Source: Roseateles sp. YR242
GTDB lineage: Bacteria; Pseudomonadota; Gammaproteobacteria; Burkholderiales; Burkholderiaceae_C
Direction of reading: 5' to 3'
Assembly: GCF_900109745.1 (NCBI RefSeq)
Contig: NZ_FOAV01000004.1
Coordinates: 1 to 64,000, forward strand
DNA length: 64,000 nucleotides
Part shown: in pieces, positions 16,494 through 24,928 of the stretch
How the letters are laid out: each line of letters opens with the position of its first letter
How positions within the stretch are numbered: position 1 is the stretch's first letter
The notes under the pieces: generated by a model
Databases searched by the model: none
The model's input: the letters and a program-made list of their open reading frames with translations, nothing else
What the model was told of the DNA's origin: nothing
Program-made: the position numbers and the translations under genes

Positions 16494-17312
16494 TCAGCGG
16501 TCCTGCCGTCCGGTGCTGGCGGCTCGCAACCACACCTGCTTCAGCTGTTCGAGCTGGCGGTCCAGGCGTGTGTCGAGCGTGCCCTGGCTGCTTTCGAGCA
16601 GGCAGCCGCCCGGCGTGACGGCCGGGTCGGCGATCCATTCGACGGACGGATGCGCCGAACGCAGGGGGTCGTTGTCCAACAGGACCAGGTCGTCAGGGTT
16701 CAGTCGAACTCGGTGAGGCGTGCCGCTGGACAGCTGGGCGAGGGCCTGGCGCACGGTGTCCGCCACCGCCCCACCCGCCACGGCCCGCTCACCCACGATG
16801 CGGCAGACCGCGGCGAAGGCGAGTTCGATGGTGTCTTCTTCCAGTGCGGCCACGCGGGTAGCGACGGCGTCGTCCAGCGCGGCGATGACCCGACCCAGCC
16901 GAGCCATCTCGGCGGCGTGCGCCTGCCGCATGACCTCGGCCTGCGCCTCGGCATTTCCCTGCCATTGCTGGACCTGCTGGCGGATGGCCCCGTCGATGCG
17001 AGCCTGGGCATCCTTGAGCCCTTCACGCAGACCCTCTTCGCGGGCGCGCTGATGGTCCTCCTCCAGGATGGTGGCGCGGATGGCCTCCACCGATGCTGCG
17101 GTCGCGGGCGCCGGAGCGGGCGCGGACGCGCCATTCAACGCGGATGGCCAGCCGGTGGGCATCATCGACATGGTCGAGGGCATCGCCGGTGGCACCTTCA
17201 CCACGGCGGCGTCCGCAGCATGGCGATGCCGGGGCAGTGCCAGCGTGCGCGCCTGTGAGGGCGATGGGAGGTCGCGCAGCACGGCGGGTTGTGTGAAGGG
17301 CAGATCTTTCAT
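16494..17312 (-). CDS. fliH: FliH-like stator of the export ATPase
   Basis: A 272-residue protein with a disordered N-terminus (residues 1-70), a charged helical middle (about 80-165, with repeated EG/EA spacing as in FliH) and a C-terminal domain containing LNPDDLVLLDNDPLR and DPAVTPGGCLLESSQG, the FliH/SctL/V-ATPase-E signature. It dimerises, binds FliI and tethers it to the C-ring. The C-terminal motif makes the call secure. Confidence 0.88.
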   Translation of the reverse strand: MKDLPFTQPAVLRDLPSPSQARTLALPRHRHAADAAVVKVPPAMPSTMSMMPTGWPSALNGASAPAPAPATAASVEAIRATILEEDHQRAREEGLREGLKDAQARIDGAIRQQVQQWQGNAEAQAEVMRQAHAAEMARLGRVIAALDDAVATRVAALEEDTIELAFAAVCRIVGERAVAGGAVADTVRQALAQLSSGTPHRVRLNPDDLVLLDNDPLRSAHPSVEWIADPAVTPGGCLLESSQGTLDTRLDRQLEQLKQVWLRAASTGRQDR

Positions 17313-17881
17313 CGCTGGCTCCGGGGGGACAGGCGTTGAACGAGACGGCAGATCCAGCCGCGCGGTGCGGCGTGGCCGGTGCGCAAGGGCCGGGACAGAC
17401 GGACCGCAAGCGCGTCAGCGAGTCGTGCGCCGAGCGAGCCGGACGGGTCGGACGACCCCCAGGGGGCTGCCGCAGCGTCCGTCATTAGTTCGACGATGCG
17501 ACGGTGGCGAGCGGGGCCCAGACGATCGAGCACGCCGGCGTGCCACGCCCATGCGGTCTCACGCAGCAGCCGCGCAATCAGGGCGTCCGGTTCGGCGCGC
17601 AGCAGTTCGGCTACCTCCGCGGCCGACGCCATCTCCAGGCGATGGCGTGGCGAATCTGGCTCGGTGGTGCCAGAACGACGCGGCGCTTCGGCGAGGACGG
17701 CCTGCAGCAGCTCCGGGTCCGACGGCACGCCCAGCGCCGTCAGCTCCGCCAGCAGCGCCTGCGCCTCGGCCCGTTCGGCTGGAGCGAGCTGGCCGAGCAT
17801 CCAGGCACGATCGCTTTCATCGAGGCTGTGCAACAGCAGCGCTGCCTGGCGCGCACTGCTCGCCATGTCGGGGATGACCAT
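17309..17881 (-). CDS. fliG: truncated FliG-like switch protein
   Basis: Lying exactly where fliG is expected, between fliF and fliH, this gene encodes only about 190 residues instead of about 330. The N-terminal part (ARQAALLLHSLDESDRAWML) resembles the FliF-binding domain, and LRAEPDALIARLLRETAWAW then LDRLGPARHRRIVELM resembles the FliG middle armadillo repeat. The C-terminal torque domain with its charged helix is absent. The ATG at 17881 overlaps the fliF stop. It could still link the MS-ring to the C-ring protein but could not engage a stator in the known way. Confidence 0.65.
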   Translation of the reverse strand: MVIPDMASSARQAALLLHSLDESDRAWMLGQLAPAERAEAQALLAELTALGVPSDPELLQAVLAEAPRRSGTTEPDSPRHRLEMASAAEVAELLRAEPDALIARLLRETAWAWHAGVLDRLGPARHRRIVELMTDAAAAPWGSSDPSGSLGARLADALAVRLSRPLRTGHAAPRGWICRLVQRLSPRSQR

Positions 17882-19347
17882 CACCGCTGGGCTCCCGGTT
17901 GCGGAGGCTCCGCATCGAGCCAGCCACGCACCCGTGCGAGGGCGGCCTGACGTTCCGTGTCGCTCAGCGGGGTGCGATGGCGAGCTCGGGCGTTGCGGGA
18001 GGCCAGGGCCCAGGTCACCAGGCCGAAGACGAGTACGGCCACCAGGACCGCCAGCGCCAGGATGACCTGTCGAGGGCTGTCCTGTGTGGCGGGCTGTTGG
18101 GCCTGCGAGACGATGGGCGCCTCGTCCGCGAGCCGTGTCGCGGAGGAGGGTATCGGCGCGGGTGTTTCATCCTGGCTGGTCGGCGCGAGGGCATTCAGTC
18201 CGGCCAGCGGCTGGACCACCACCACGTCGCCACGGCTGGTGGAAGCGCCCACGGCGGCGGCGAGCAGGGCCTTGGTGCGTTCCACCTGCTGGGCGTCCAG
18301 CGGCACCTTGACGACTGCCAGCACCTGCAGGTTGCGGATGGAGCCGGGTTGCGAGACCACCTGCTCGACACGGCGGCCGACTTGGTAGTCGGTCTCGCGC
18401 TGGGCGTTGGAGGTGCCGCGCGAGCCGTCGCGCGTGTTGGTGGCCGGCAGCACATCTTCCTTGGTCGTCTCGCGGGCGCGGACCACCACGCCCGTGATCG
18501 CCTCGCCGGGTTGCGCGGGTGCGGCGAGCACGTCTTCCGTGGTGCGGCGCACCTGGTTCATGTCCAGCACCACATCCACGCTGGCGAGCGCACGGCCGGG
18601 GCCGAACGCACGGTCCAGCACCTGCGACGCCTTCTGGGCGAGGTGCTGCTCAATCTCCCGCTTGAGTTCCAGCTGCGGCGACATGTCGCCACCACCGTCC
18701 GCGGCCGGCTGCGAGACACGGGTGAGAGCCACGCCGGTCTGGTCGACGATCGTCACGTCCTGCGGGCCGATGCCGGCTACCGACGAGGCCACCAGGCGCT
18801 GGATGCCGCGCACCTGTTCGGGCCGCAGCGTCTGGCCCTGCTTCAGCGCCAACGTGATCGCGGCCTTGGCCTTGCCCTGGTCGCGCTTGAACAGGCCTTC
18901 CTCAGGGAAAGCGAGATGCACGCGAGCCGATTCCACCTCAGCCAGCGAGAGGATGGTGCGGGTGATCTCGCCCTGTAGCGCACGCTGGAAATTCACCTTC
19001 TGGGCGAATTCAGTCATGCCGAAGTCAGTGTTGTTGAAAAGCTCGAAACCCACGGCGCCGTGCAGCGGCAGGTCCTTGCTCATCAGCTTCAGGCGCGTCT
19101 GGTGCAGCGTCTTGCGGTCGACCAGGATGGTGGTGCCGTCAGCCGCCAGCTCGTAGGGCACCTTCATGCGGTCCAGTTCGGTGGTCATGGCGGCGGCGTC
19201 CTGTGCCGACAGGCGGCCAAACAGCACGTCGCGTTCGGTGCGCATGACCCATGCGCCGAAGGCGATCGTCCCCACGACGATCAGTGCGATGCCGGCCACC
19301 AGGCCATAACGGGCCGACGTGCCAAGGCCTTGCCAAAACGTTCTCAA
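17881..19347 (-). CDS. fliF: flagellar MS-ring protein FliF
   Basis: A 488-residue protein with N-terminal (about 17-38) and C-terminal (about 425-445, VILALAVLVAVLVFGLV) transmembrane helices and a periplasmic ring-building region with YTRAB-type motifs (FQRALQGEITRTILSLAEVE followed by ARVHLAFPEEGLF). It forms the base on which the export gate and rod assemble. The start is TTG at 19347, supported by AAGGGAG six bases upstream. The C-terminal cytoplasmic tail that binds FliG is retained (about 40 residues). Confidence 0.95.
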   Translation of the reverse strand: MRTFWQGLGTSARYGLVAGIALIVVGTIAFGAWVMRTERDVLFGRLSAQDAAAMTTELDRMKVPYELAADGTTILVDRKTLHQTRLKLMSKDLPLHGAVGFELFNNTDFGMTEFAQKVNFQRALQGEITRTILSLAEVESARVHLAFPEEGLFKRDQGKAKAAITLALKQGQTLRPEQVRGIQRLVASSVAGIGPQDVTIVDQTGVALTRVSQPAADGGGDMSPQLELKREIEQHLAQKASQVLDRAFGPGRALASVDVVLDMNQVRRTTEDVLAAPAQPGEAITGVVVRARETTKEDVLPATNTRDGSRGTSNAQRETDYQVGRRVEQVVSQPGSIRNLQVLAVVKVPLDAQQVERTKALLAAAVGASTSRGDVVVVQPLAGLNALAPTSQDETPAPIPSSATRLADEAPIVSQAQQPATQDSPRQVILALAVLVAVLVFGLVTWALASRNARARHRTPLSDTERQAALARVRGWLDAEPPQPGAQR

Positions 19348-19401
19348 CTGCTGCTCCCTTGCGTGCGCTCAATGTGTGTCAGGTTCATGCCGGGCCAGGC
19401 C

Positions 19402-19716
19402 TTACACCTGCATCCGCATCAGGTCCTGGTAGGACTCCAGTACGCGGCTGCGCACCTGCAGCATCAGCTGGAAGGACATGCGGCTTTCCTCCAGGCGCAA
19501 CATCACCTGATGGATGTTGTCCAGATTGCCGGCGGCCAGGCTTTGCAGGTCGGCCTGGCTGGCCTGGAGCTGGGCGTTGACCTGCTGGAGGCCACTGGTG
19601 ACCATGTTGCCGAACGATGTGACGGCGGCCGCGCCGCCCATGGCGTCGACGCGGAGGGCAGGGGCGAGCGAAGGCTCCTGCAAGGCCGCGATGGGCGGAA
19701 TGAAGGTGGTGCTCAC
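19402..19716 (-). CDS. fliE: flagellar MS-ring/rod junction protein FliE
   Basis: A 104-residue protein starting at GTG 19716, overlapping the flgC stop and preceded by GGAGG. The conserved C-terminal helix is clear (NIHQVMLRLEESRMSFQLML and RSRVLESYQDLMRMQV). FliE joins the FliF ring to the proximal rod and lets the first rod subunits leave the gate. A longer open frame extends upstream but is antisense-like in composition and covers flgC and flgB, so the GTG start is chosen. Confidence 0.9.
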   Translation of the reverse strand: MSTTFIPPIAALQEPSLAPALRVDAMGGAAAVTSFGNMVTSGLQQVNAQLQASQADLQSLAAGNLDNIHQVMLRLEESRMSFQLMLQVRSRVLESYQDLMRMQV

Positions 19717-20156
19717 GAGTTGCCTCCGATTTCCAGGGCCTTGGTGGCCATGGAGCGGGTGATGTTCATGGCGGCGACGTTGGCCTCGTAGGCTCGGGAG
19801 GCGCCCAGCATCGTCATCATCTCGGTGGCGGTGTCCACGCCGGGGTAGCTCACGTACCCCTGGGCGTCGGCCTGCGGGTGGCCGGGGTCGAGCACCGTAC
19901 GGGCCGGGCGGCCATTGGGTTCCACCACCGCCGTCGGGCCGGCCAGCCCCTGGCCGACCAACGACGCGAAGCCATTGCCGTCCATGGGTTGCAGGCCCAC
20001 GGCGGACTGGGCCACCACGCGCAGCGGCTGGAAACCACGTCCGTCGGCGAAGGAGACCGTGTTGGCGTTGGCCAGGTTCAAGGCCGCGACCTCGACCCGC
20101 AGGCGCTCGACATCCATGCCGGTGGCGCTGATCGCGAAGGATTGGGCGTAATTCAT
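19713..20156 (-). CDS. flgC: flagellar proximal rod protein FlgC
   Basis: A 147-residue axial protein with the rod N-terminal motif (FAISATGMDVERLRVEVAAL followed by NLANANTVSF) and the C-terminal FlgC helix (DTATEMMTMLGASRAYEANV, then INITRSMATKALEIG-type end). Length is typical (about 135). It follows flgB by 11 bases and overlaps fliE. Confidence 0.93.
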   Translation of the reverse strand: MNYAQSFAISATGMDVERLRVEVAALNLANANTVSFADGRGFQPLRVVAQSAVGLQPMDGNGFASLVGQGLAGPTAVVEPNGRPARTVLDPGHPQADAQGYVSYPGVDTATEMMTMLGASRAYEANVAAMNITRSMATKALEIGGNS

Positions 20157-20167
20157 CTGGGGGCTCC

Positions 20168-20536
20168 TCAGCGCTTGCCTTCGCTGACCGCGCTGGACAG
20201 GATGGACAGGTGACGGTTGAGGCCTCGCACGAGGGCCTGGTAGTGCAGGTTGTTCTCGGCCATGGCCGCGACTTCCGTGTCGACGTGGACAACGGCGGGG
20301 CCGCCGTTGGGCGCGATCTCTGGCTCGATGCGGACCTGCAGCACCGGGGCGCTGGCCGATCGGGCGTCGCCGCGCAGTCCGTCCTCGATCTGGGCCTCGA
20401 AGGAGGCCCGCTGGGGCACGTAGCCGATGCTGTTGGCATTGGCGATGTTGGCCGCGATCACCTGCTGGCGCAGCGTGGCGGCGTCCAGGGCCAGCGACAG
20501 CGAGGCCGTGGTGACTGCTTCGATGCCTTGGGTCAT
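20168..20536 (-). CDS. flgB: flagellar proximal rod protein FlgB
   Basis: A 122-residue axial protein. ATG 20536 is chosen over an in-frame upstream codon because AAGGAG stands seven bases before it. The motif ATLRQQVIAANIANANSIGY is the rod-protein N-terminus, and VDTEVAAMAENNLHYQALVR the FlgB C-terminal helix. It builds the base of the rod with FlgC and FlgF. Confidence 0.92.
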   Translation of the reverse strand: MTQGIEAVTTASLSLALDAATLRQQVIAANIANANSIGYVPQRASFEAQIEDGLRGDARSASAPVLQVRIEPEIAPNGGPAVVHVDTEVAAMAENNLHYQALVRGLNRHLSILSSAVSEGKR

Positions 20537-20559
20537 GGAAGAACTCCTTGGAGGGGAAA

Positions 20560-21729
20560 TCACTGGACCACCAGGTCCGCGTGCAGGGCGCCGGCCGCTT
20601 TGACGGCGCGCAGGATGGAAATGATGTCGCGGGTGCTGGTGCGCATCCGGACGAGGGACTGGACCAGGTCGGCCACCGTGTTGTTGGCCGTGACGAAACC
20701 GGCGCTGCCGCCTTCCGTGACGTCCACCCGGCTGTTGGTTACCACGGCAGTGCGGGAGCCTTCCGACGAACGGCCGAAGTTCAGCGGTTGCGAGACGGTG
20801 GTCTCCGCGTCCACCGACACACGCAGCTCGCCATGCGAGACCGCCACCTTGGAGATCCGTACGTCGCCGCCCGCCACGACGGTGCCCGTGCGTTCATTGA
20901 TGACCACCCGTGCACGGCGGTCCGGGTCCACCAGCACGTTCTCGATCCGGGCCAGGAAGGCCACCGGGCGATGGCGCTCCGCCTCGGGCACACGCACGTC
21001 GATGCCGGAGGCGTCGCGCGCCTCGGCGATGGTGGCGCCGAACTGGGCGTTGATGGCGGCGGCGACACGGTCTGCCGTGGTGTAGTCCGCCTCTTGCAGC
21101 ACGAAGGTGACGATCGGCTGGTCATCGTGGGGGGCTGTCTTCAGGCCGACTTCCACCGTCGCGCCACCCGGCACCGAGCCGGTGGTCGGATGGTTTTTCT
21201 GCACCACGTTGCCATTGGCGTCATAACGGTAGCCGCCGATGGACAGGGGGCCCTGCGCCAGGGCGTAGGTGCGGCCGTTGGCGGCCTTGAGCGGCGTCAG
21301 CAGCAGCGTGCCGCCGAGGAGGCTGCGCGCATCGCCGCTGGAGGTGACGGTGATGTCCAGCGTGTCACCCTCGCGGGTGAAAGGGGGCATGGCGGCCGTG
21401 ACCATCACCACGGCCACGTTGCGACTCTGGACCTGGTCGGGCCCGACACTGAGATTGAACTGCGAGAGCACATTCGCCAGTGCCTGGCGGGTTGTGCGGT
21501 TGGACGGCGAGTCGCCCGTGCCGGCCAGGCCGGTGACGATGCCGTAGCCGATCAAGGGGTTGTCGCGCCATCCTTGTATCTTTCCGAGGTCCTTGACACG
21601 GACCGCGTCGGCGCTGGTGCTGTTGCCTGCGCTGGCGGCTACCGCGTGCGCGACCAAGGGCGCAAAGGAAAAAACAGCGGCAAGGGTGGTCAGTACAGCG
21701 GCCACCGCGCTATGAAAGGTTTGACGCAT
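20560..21729 (-). CDS. flgI: flagellar P-ring protein FlgI
   Basis: A 389-residue periplasmic protein with an N-terminal signal peptide (residues about 1-30, ending near AHAVAAS). Conserved P-ring motifs include RVKDLGKIQGWRDNPLIGYG, VTGLAGTGDS and the C-terminal DLVQSLVRMRTSTRDIISIL. ATG 21729 overlaps the flgH stop. FlgI rings surround the rod in the peptidoglycan, so this machine spans a Gram-negative envelope like a flagellum and not through a secretin. Confidence 0.95.
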   Translation of the reverse strand: MRQTFHSAVAAVLTTLAAVFSFAPLVAHAVAASAGNSTSADAVRVKDLGKIQGWRDNPLIGYGIVTGLAGTGDSPSNRTTRQALANVLSQFNLSVGPDQVQSRNVAVVMVTAAMPPFTREGDTLDITVTSSGDARSLLGGTLLLTPLKAANGRTYALAQGPLSIGGYRYDANGNVVQKNHPTTGSVPGGATVEVGLKTAPHDDQPIVTFVLQEADYTTADRVAAAINAQFGATIAEARDASGIDVRVPEAERHRPVAFLARIENVLVDPDRRARVVINERTGTVVAGGDVRISKVAVSHGELRVSVDAETTVSQPLNFGRSSEGSRTAVVTNSRVDVTEGGSAGFVTANNTVADLVQSLVRMRTSTRDIISILRAVKAAGALHADLVVQ

Positions 21730-22304
21730 CACAAGCCCACCCAGTCCATGAATTGGCGCCACCAGGCCGGCTTCTGCCGGGCTGCCAGTTCACCTTCCCC
21801 CACGTAGGTGATCTTGGCGTCGGCGAGCCGGGACGAGATGACGACGTTGGCGTCCGAGATGTCTTGCGGACGGACGCGGCCCTCTACGTTGATGCGCTGC
21901 TTCTCGTCGTTGATGAGCAGCAGCTGTTGCCCGGTGATGCGGAGGTCGCCGTTGGGCATGACCTCGGCGACGGAAACGGTCAACTGCGCGACCAGCTTGC
22001 CGGAGCGAGTCGTGCGGCCTCCGCCGTCGAAGTCGCCGCGCACGCCGAGGCCGGCATTGATCGCGGGCAAATGCGGCCGGGCCAGTTCGGCGGACATGTC
22101 GTTGTTGCGGCGAGTGCCGGTATCCGCATTCGCGGTGGCCGAGGCGTTTTCGACGATCTGGATGGTGAGCACGTCACCGACCCGGAAGGCGCGGTTGTCC
22201 GCGGCCGCCGGGCGATAGGTCTTTTCGTCGTAGAGGCTCTGGGCCGACGCGGTGCCCGCGGCGATCACCAGCAGGGTGCAGCACAGCAGTTGTTGGAGCT
22301 TCAT
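21729..22304 (-). CDS. flgH: flagellar L-ring protein FlgH, without lipobox
   Basis: A 191-residue protein with conserved L-ring regions (SLYDEKTYRPAAADNRAFRV, VGDVLTIQIVENASATANAD, and DISDANVVISSRLADAKITY). FlgH is normally a lipoprotein, but here the signal peptide ends LLVIAAGTASAQS with no cysteine at the cleavage point; the only nearby cysteines are inside the hydrophobic core. It would therefore be a soluble secreted subunit unless anchored another way. It overlaps flgA and flgI. Confidence 0.93.
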   Translation of the reverse strand: MKLQQLLCCTLLVIAAGTASAQSLYDEKTYRPAAADNRAFRVGDVLTIQIVENASATANADTGTRRNNDMSAELARPHLPAINAGLGVRGDFDGGGRTTRSGKLVAQLTVSVAEVMPNGDLRITGQQLLLINDEKQRINVEGRVRPQDISDANVVISSRLADAKITYVGEGELAARQKPAWWRQFMDWVGL

Positions 22305-23320
22305 GGTTGGAGTTGCACCTGATTGGGTCCGGTGACAAGGGCGAGAAGGGGCGCGCCGGTGCGGTCGCCCATGCGGACAAGCACGCGCTTTCCGGGGGCG
22401 CCGTCCTGCAGCGCCTTGGCGGTTGCTTCAAGGGAGATGGCGCCGACCCGGGACCGCACGGTGACCTGCTGGCCGCGCAGCACGGCAGGCATGGCCTCCA
22501 CATGCGCGGCGGTAAGCATCTGACCCTTCAGCAGCGGACGGCGAAGCCGCAGGCTCTCCAGTGGCGTGGTGGCCAGCACGGGAGCGCTCGGCAGGCCGGC
22601 GAGGTCCTGTTCCGCAGTGTCCAGCGGGGCGCCGACCAGCGCGCGCGGTGGCGCCACGTCGTCGCGGGCGACCCAGGCGGCCCCCAGGACTTCTACCTTG
22701 ACGGTCACGGTCACAGTGCGGGCGTATTGGCCATCGGACCACAGCTCGACCGGGACTGCGATCCGGCGAGCCGGCCAGGCGCCTTCCGCGGGCAGCCGGG
22801 CGCGGATTTCCGTCCGCTGGCCGGTGGGCACCAGCCAAGGCGTGTCGGGACAGTCGGCGGTGGTTGCCACACGGACCTGAAGACGTGCGAGTAGTGCCGT
22901 TACCGCCGCCTTCGTGGCGACATTCGCGGCGCCGCAGACCTCCACCGCCGGAACCTCGCGCCCCGTGCGGGAGACATGGACCACGTCCGAGCCTTCCCAC
23001 ACCCACTTCGGCAGCTGCGGTGCCGCGCGCCGCAGCCAGGCTTCGACTTTGGGGCGGTCCAGTCGCAGCACGTCACCGAAACCTGGCGCGGCGCCCAGGT
23101 CCAGTGATTCGATGCCGCGCGCGGAAGCCGCATCGCCACCATGCAAGCGCACGATGTCGCCCAGATGCACGCGTGCGCCTTCCACGTCGGCCCGCGACAG
23201 CAGCTCGGCCCGCCAGGGGGCGGCCGGCTCCGCCCATGCGGTGCCCACGGTGGCAGCGAGCACTGCCGCCAGCCATCCGTTCATCCACATGGAGTGCCGC
23301 GCTTGCATCATGGGTCTCAT
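22301..23320 (-). CDS. flgA: P-ring assembly chaperone FlgA
   Basis: A 339-residue periplasmic protein with a signal peptide (WLAAVLAATVGTAWA). The C-terminal SAF domain is clear: RDDVAPPRALVGAPLDTA, RLRRPLLKGQMLTAAHVE, and the final VRSRVGAISLEATAKALQDG with RVLVRM. FlgA binds FlgI before ring assembly. It is longer than most FlgA because of the region at residues 40-220. Its ATG overlaps the flgG stop. Confidence 0.9.
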   Translation of the reverse strand: MRPMMQARHSMWMNGWLAAVLAATVGTAWAEPAAPWRAELLSRADVEGARVHLGDIVRLHGGDAASARGIESLDLGAAPGFGDVLRLDRPKVEAWLRRAAPQLPKWVWEGSDVVHVSRTGREVPAVEVCGAANVATKAAVTALLARLQVRVATTADCPDTPWLVPTGQRTEIRARLPAEGAWPARRIAVPVELWSDGQYARTVTVTVKVEVLGAAWVARDDVAPPRALVGAPLDTAEQDLAGLPSAPVLATTPLESLRLRRPLLKGQMLTAAHVEAMPAVLRGQQVTVRSRVGAISLEATAKALQDGAPGKRVLVRMGDRTGAPLLALVTGPNQVQLQP

Positions 23321-24114
23321 CCCCGGCGCAGGCCGTTGACCATGCCCAGCATTTCGTCGGAGGCCTGCACGACCTTGACGCTGGCCTCGTAGGCCCGCTG
23401 GGCCATCATGAGGTTGACCATTTCATCCACCAGCTTGACGTTGGAGCCTTCCAGGTACCCCTGGCGCACCGACCCCATCTGGTCCACGCCGGCACGGCCG
23501 GCAATGGGCTCGCCGGATGAGGCGGTGGTGCGGTACTCGTTGTCGCCACGGGATTCGAGCCCGGCGGGATTGCTGAAGCGCACCATGTCGAGCTGGCCCA
23601 GTTCGACCAGGGCGGTCTGGTCCGGCATCCGTGCCAGCACCCGGCCGTCCTGCTCGATGGTGATGGACTGCGCCGTGTCCGGCACGGCGATCGCGGGCTT
23701 GAAGGCATGGCCGGACTGGGTGGCCAGCAAGCCGTCCGACCCCACCTTGATCGAGCCGCCCCGGGTGTAGGCGGACGTACCGTCGGGCAGGGTCACCTCG
23801 AAGAAGCCTTCGCCGGAGATGGCGATGTCGTACATCGAGTCGGTCTTGCGGATGTCGCCGAGGTCGAAGACCTTGGCGATGCCGGTCACGCCCACGCCCA
23901 TGCCGGCACGCTGGATGTCGTCCAGGCTGGTCAGGGAGGTGGCGTCGGCGCCCGCCGCGCGCTGGGCGCCGTCACGGACGACCAGGTCCACGAAGTTCAC
24001 CCGGGCGCGTTTGTAGCCCACCGTGTTGACGTTGGCCAGATTGTTGGCGACGGTGTCGACATTCATCTGCTGCGCGTGCATGCCGGTCGCGCCGATGTAC
24101 AAGGAATCGAGCAT
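23317..24114 (-). CDS. flgG: flagellar distal rod protein FlgG
   Basis: A 265-residue axial protein of normal length. It begins MLDSLYIGATGMHAQQMNVD followed by TVANNLANVNTVGYKRAR, and ends with NVKLVDEMVNLMMAQRAYEA and VQASDEMLGMVNGLRRG, all diagnostic of FlgG. It forms the distal rod that passes through the P and L rings and connects to the hook. Confidence 0.95.
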   Translation of the reverse strand: MLDSLYIGATGMHAQQMNVDTVANNLANVNTVGYKRARVNFVDLVVRDGAQRAAGADATSLTSLDDIQRAGMGVGVTGIAKVFDLGDIRKTDSMYDIAISGEGFFEVTLPDGTSAYTRGGSIKVGSDGLLATQSGHAFKPAIAVPDTAQSITIEQDGRVLARMPDQTALVELGQLDMVRFSNPAGLESRGDNEYRTTASSGEPIAGRAGVDQMGSVRQGYLEGSNVKLVDEMVNLMMAQRAYEASVKVVQASDEMLGMVNGLRRG

Positions 24115-24149
24115 GGGAGGGTAGTGTCCGGGGAATGGGATGGGGGCGA

Positions 24150-24908
24150 TCAGGCGTCGCCGAGCTTGCGGATGGCCGAGCCGACGATGTCGTCGTAACC
24201 CTGCACGGCCCGCTGGACGGATTCGAAATGGCGCATGGTCTGCATCAGGTCGACCATCTCGCGCGCATGCTGGACGTTGGCGTTCTCCAGGAAGCCCTGG
24301 CGCACCTGCACGTCGCTCTCGCCGAGGATCACGCCCTGGGTCTCGGCAATGAAGAGGCCGGCGCCGCGCGGCTGCAGCGTGTCCGCGTTGGTGAAGCTGA
24401 CCACCCGCAGGCGGTCGATGGCGCGGCCGTCCTGTACCACGCGGCCTGTGGCGTCCACGCTGAAAGGACCGCTGGTGAGCTGGATGTCGCCAGACTGGCC
24501 TTGCACGACCTCGCCCCGCGCAGTCACCAGGCGTCCACGGGCATCCAGCTGGAAGTCGCCTTGCCGGGTGTAGGCCGGGCCTTCAGTGGTCTGGACCTCG
24601 AACCAGCCGGGGCCGACCAGCGACAGGTCCAGGTCGCGGCCGGTGGCGCGCAGCGTCCCGGCGCTCATGTCACGGACGAGGTCAAAGGGGCGGGCAGCCG
24701 GCAGCGTGGCCACGGCTTCCGCCTGGGTGGCGGCCACGCCGCTCATCGCCTGGGTGAAGGAGGGCGCCAGCGCATTGTCCGCACGGGCCACCAGCGTCTG
24801 GCGTTTATAGCCCGGCGTGGAGACATTGGCGATGTTGGTGCCGATCTGGTCCAGCCGGGCGGCATCCTGCTGCATCGAGCGCAGGGCAATGGCGAGGATT
24901 TCTTGCAT
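24150..24908 (-). CDS. flgF: flagellar rod protein FlgF
   Basis: A 252-residue rod protein related to FlgG, with the N-terminal DQIGTNIANVSTPGYKRQT and C-terminal NVQHAREMVDLMQTMRHFES. The ATG has AGGA six bases upstream. The core (WFEVQTTEGPAYTRQGDFQL) matches the FlgF/FlgG fold. Order flgF then flgG agrees with a proximal-to-distal rod pair. Confidence 0.88.
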   Translation of the reverse strand: MQEILAIALRSMQQDAARLDQIGTNIANVSTPGYKRQTLVARADNALAPSFTQAMSGVAATQAEAVATLPAARPFDLVRDMSAGTLRATGRDLDLSLVGPGWFEVQTTEGPAYTRQGDFQLDARGRLVTARGEVVQGQSGDIQLTSGPFSVDATGRVVQDGRAIDRLRVVSFTNADTLQPRGAGLFIAETQGVILGESDVQVRQGFLENANVQHAREMVDLMQTMRHFESVQRAVQGYDDIVGSAIRKLGDA

Positions 24909-24928
24909 GTGGATCCTGAATGGGCGGC

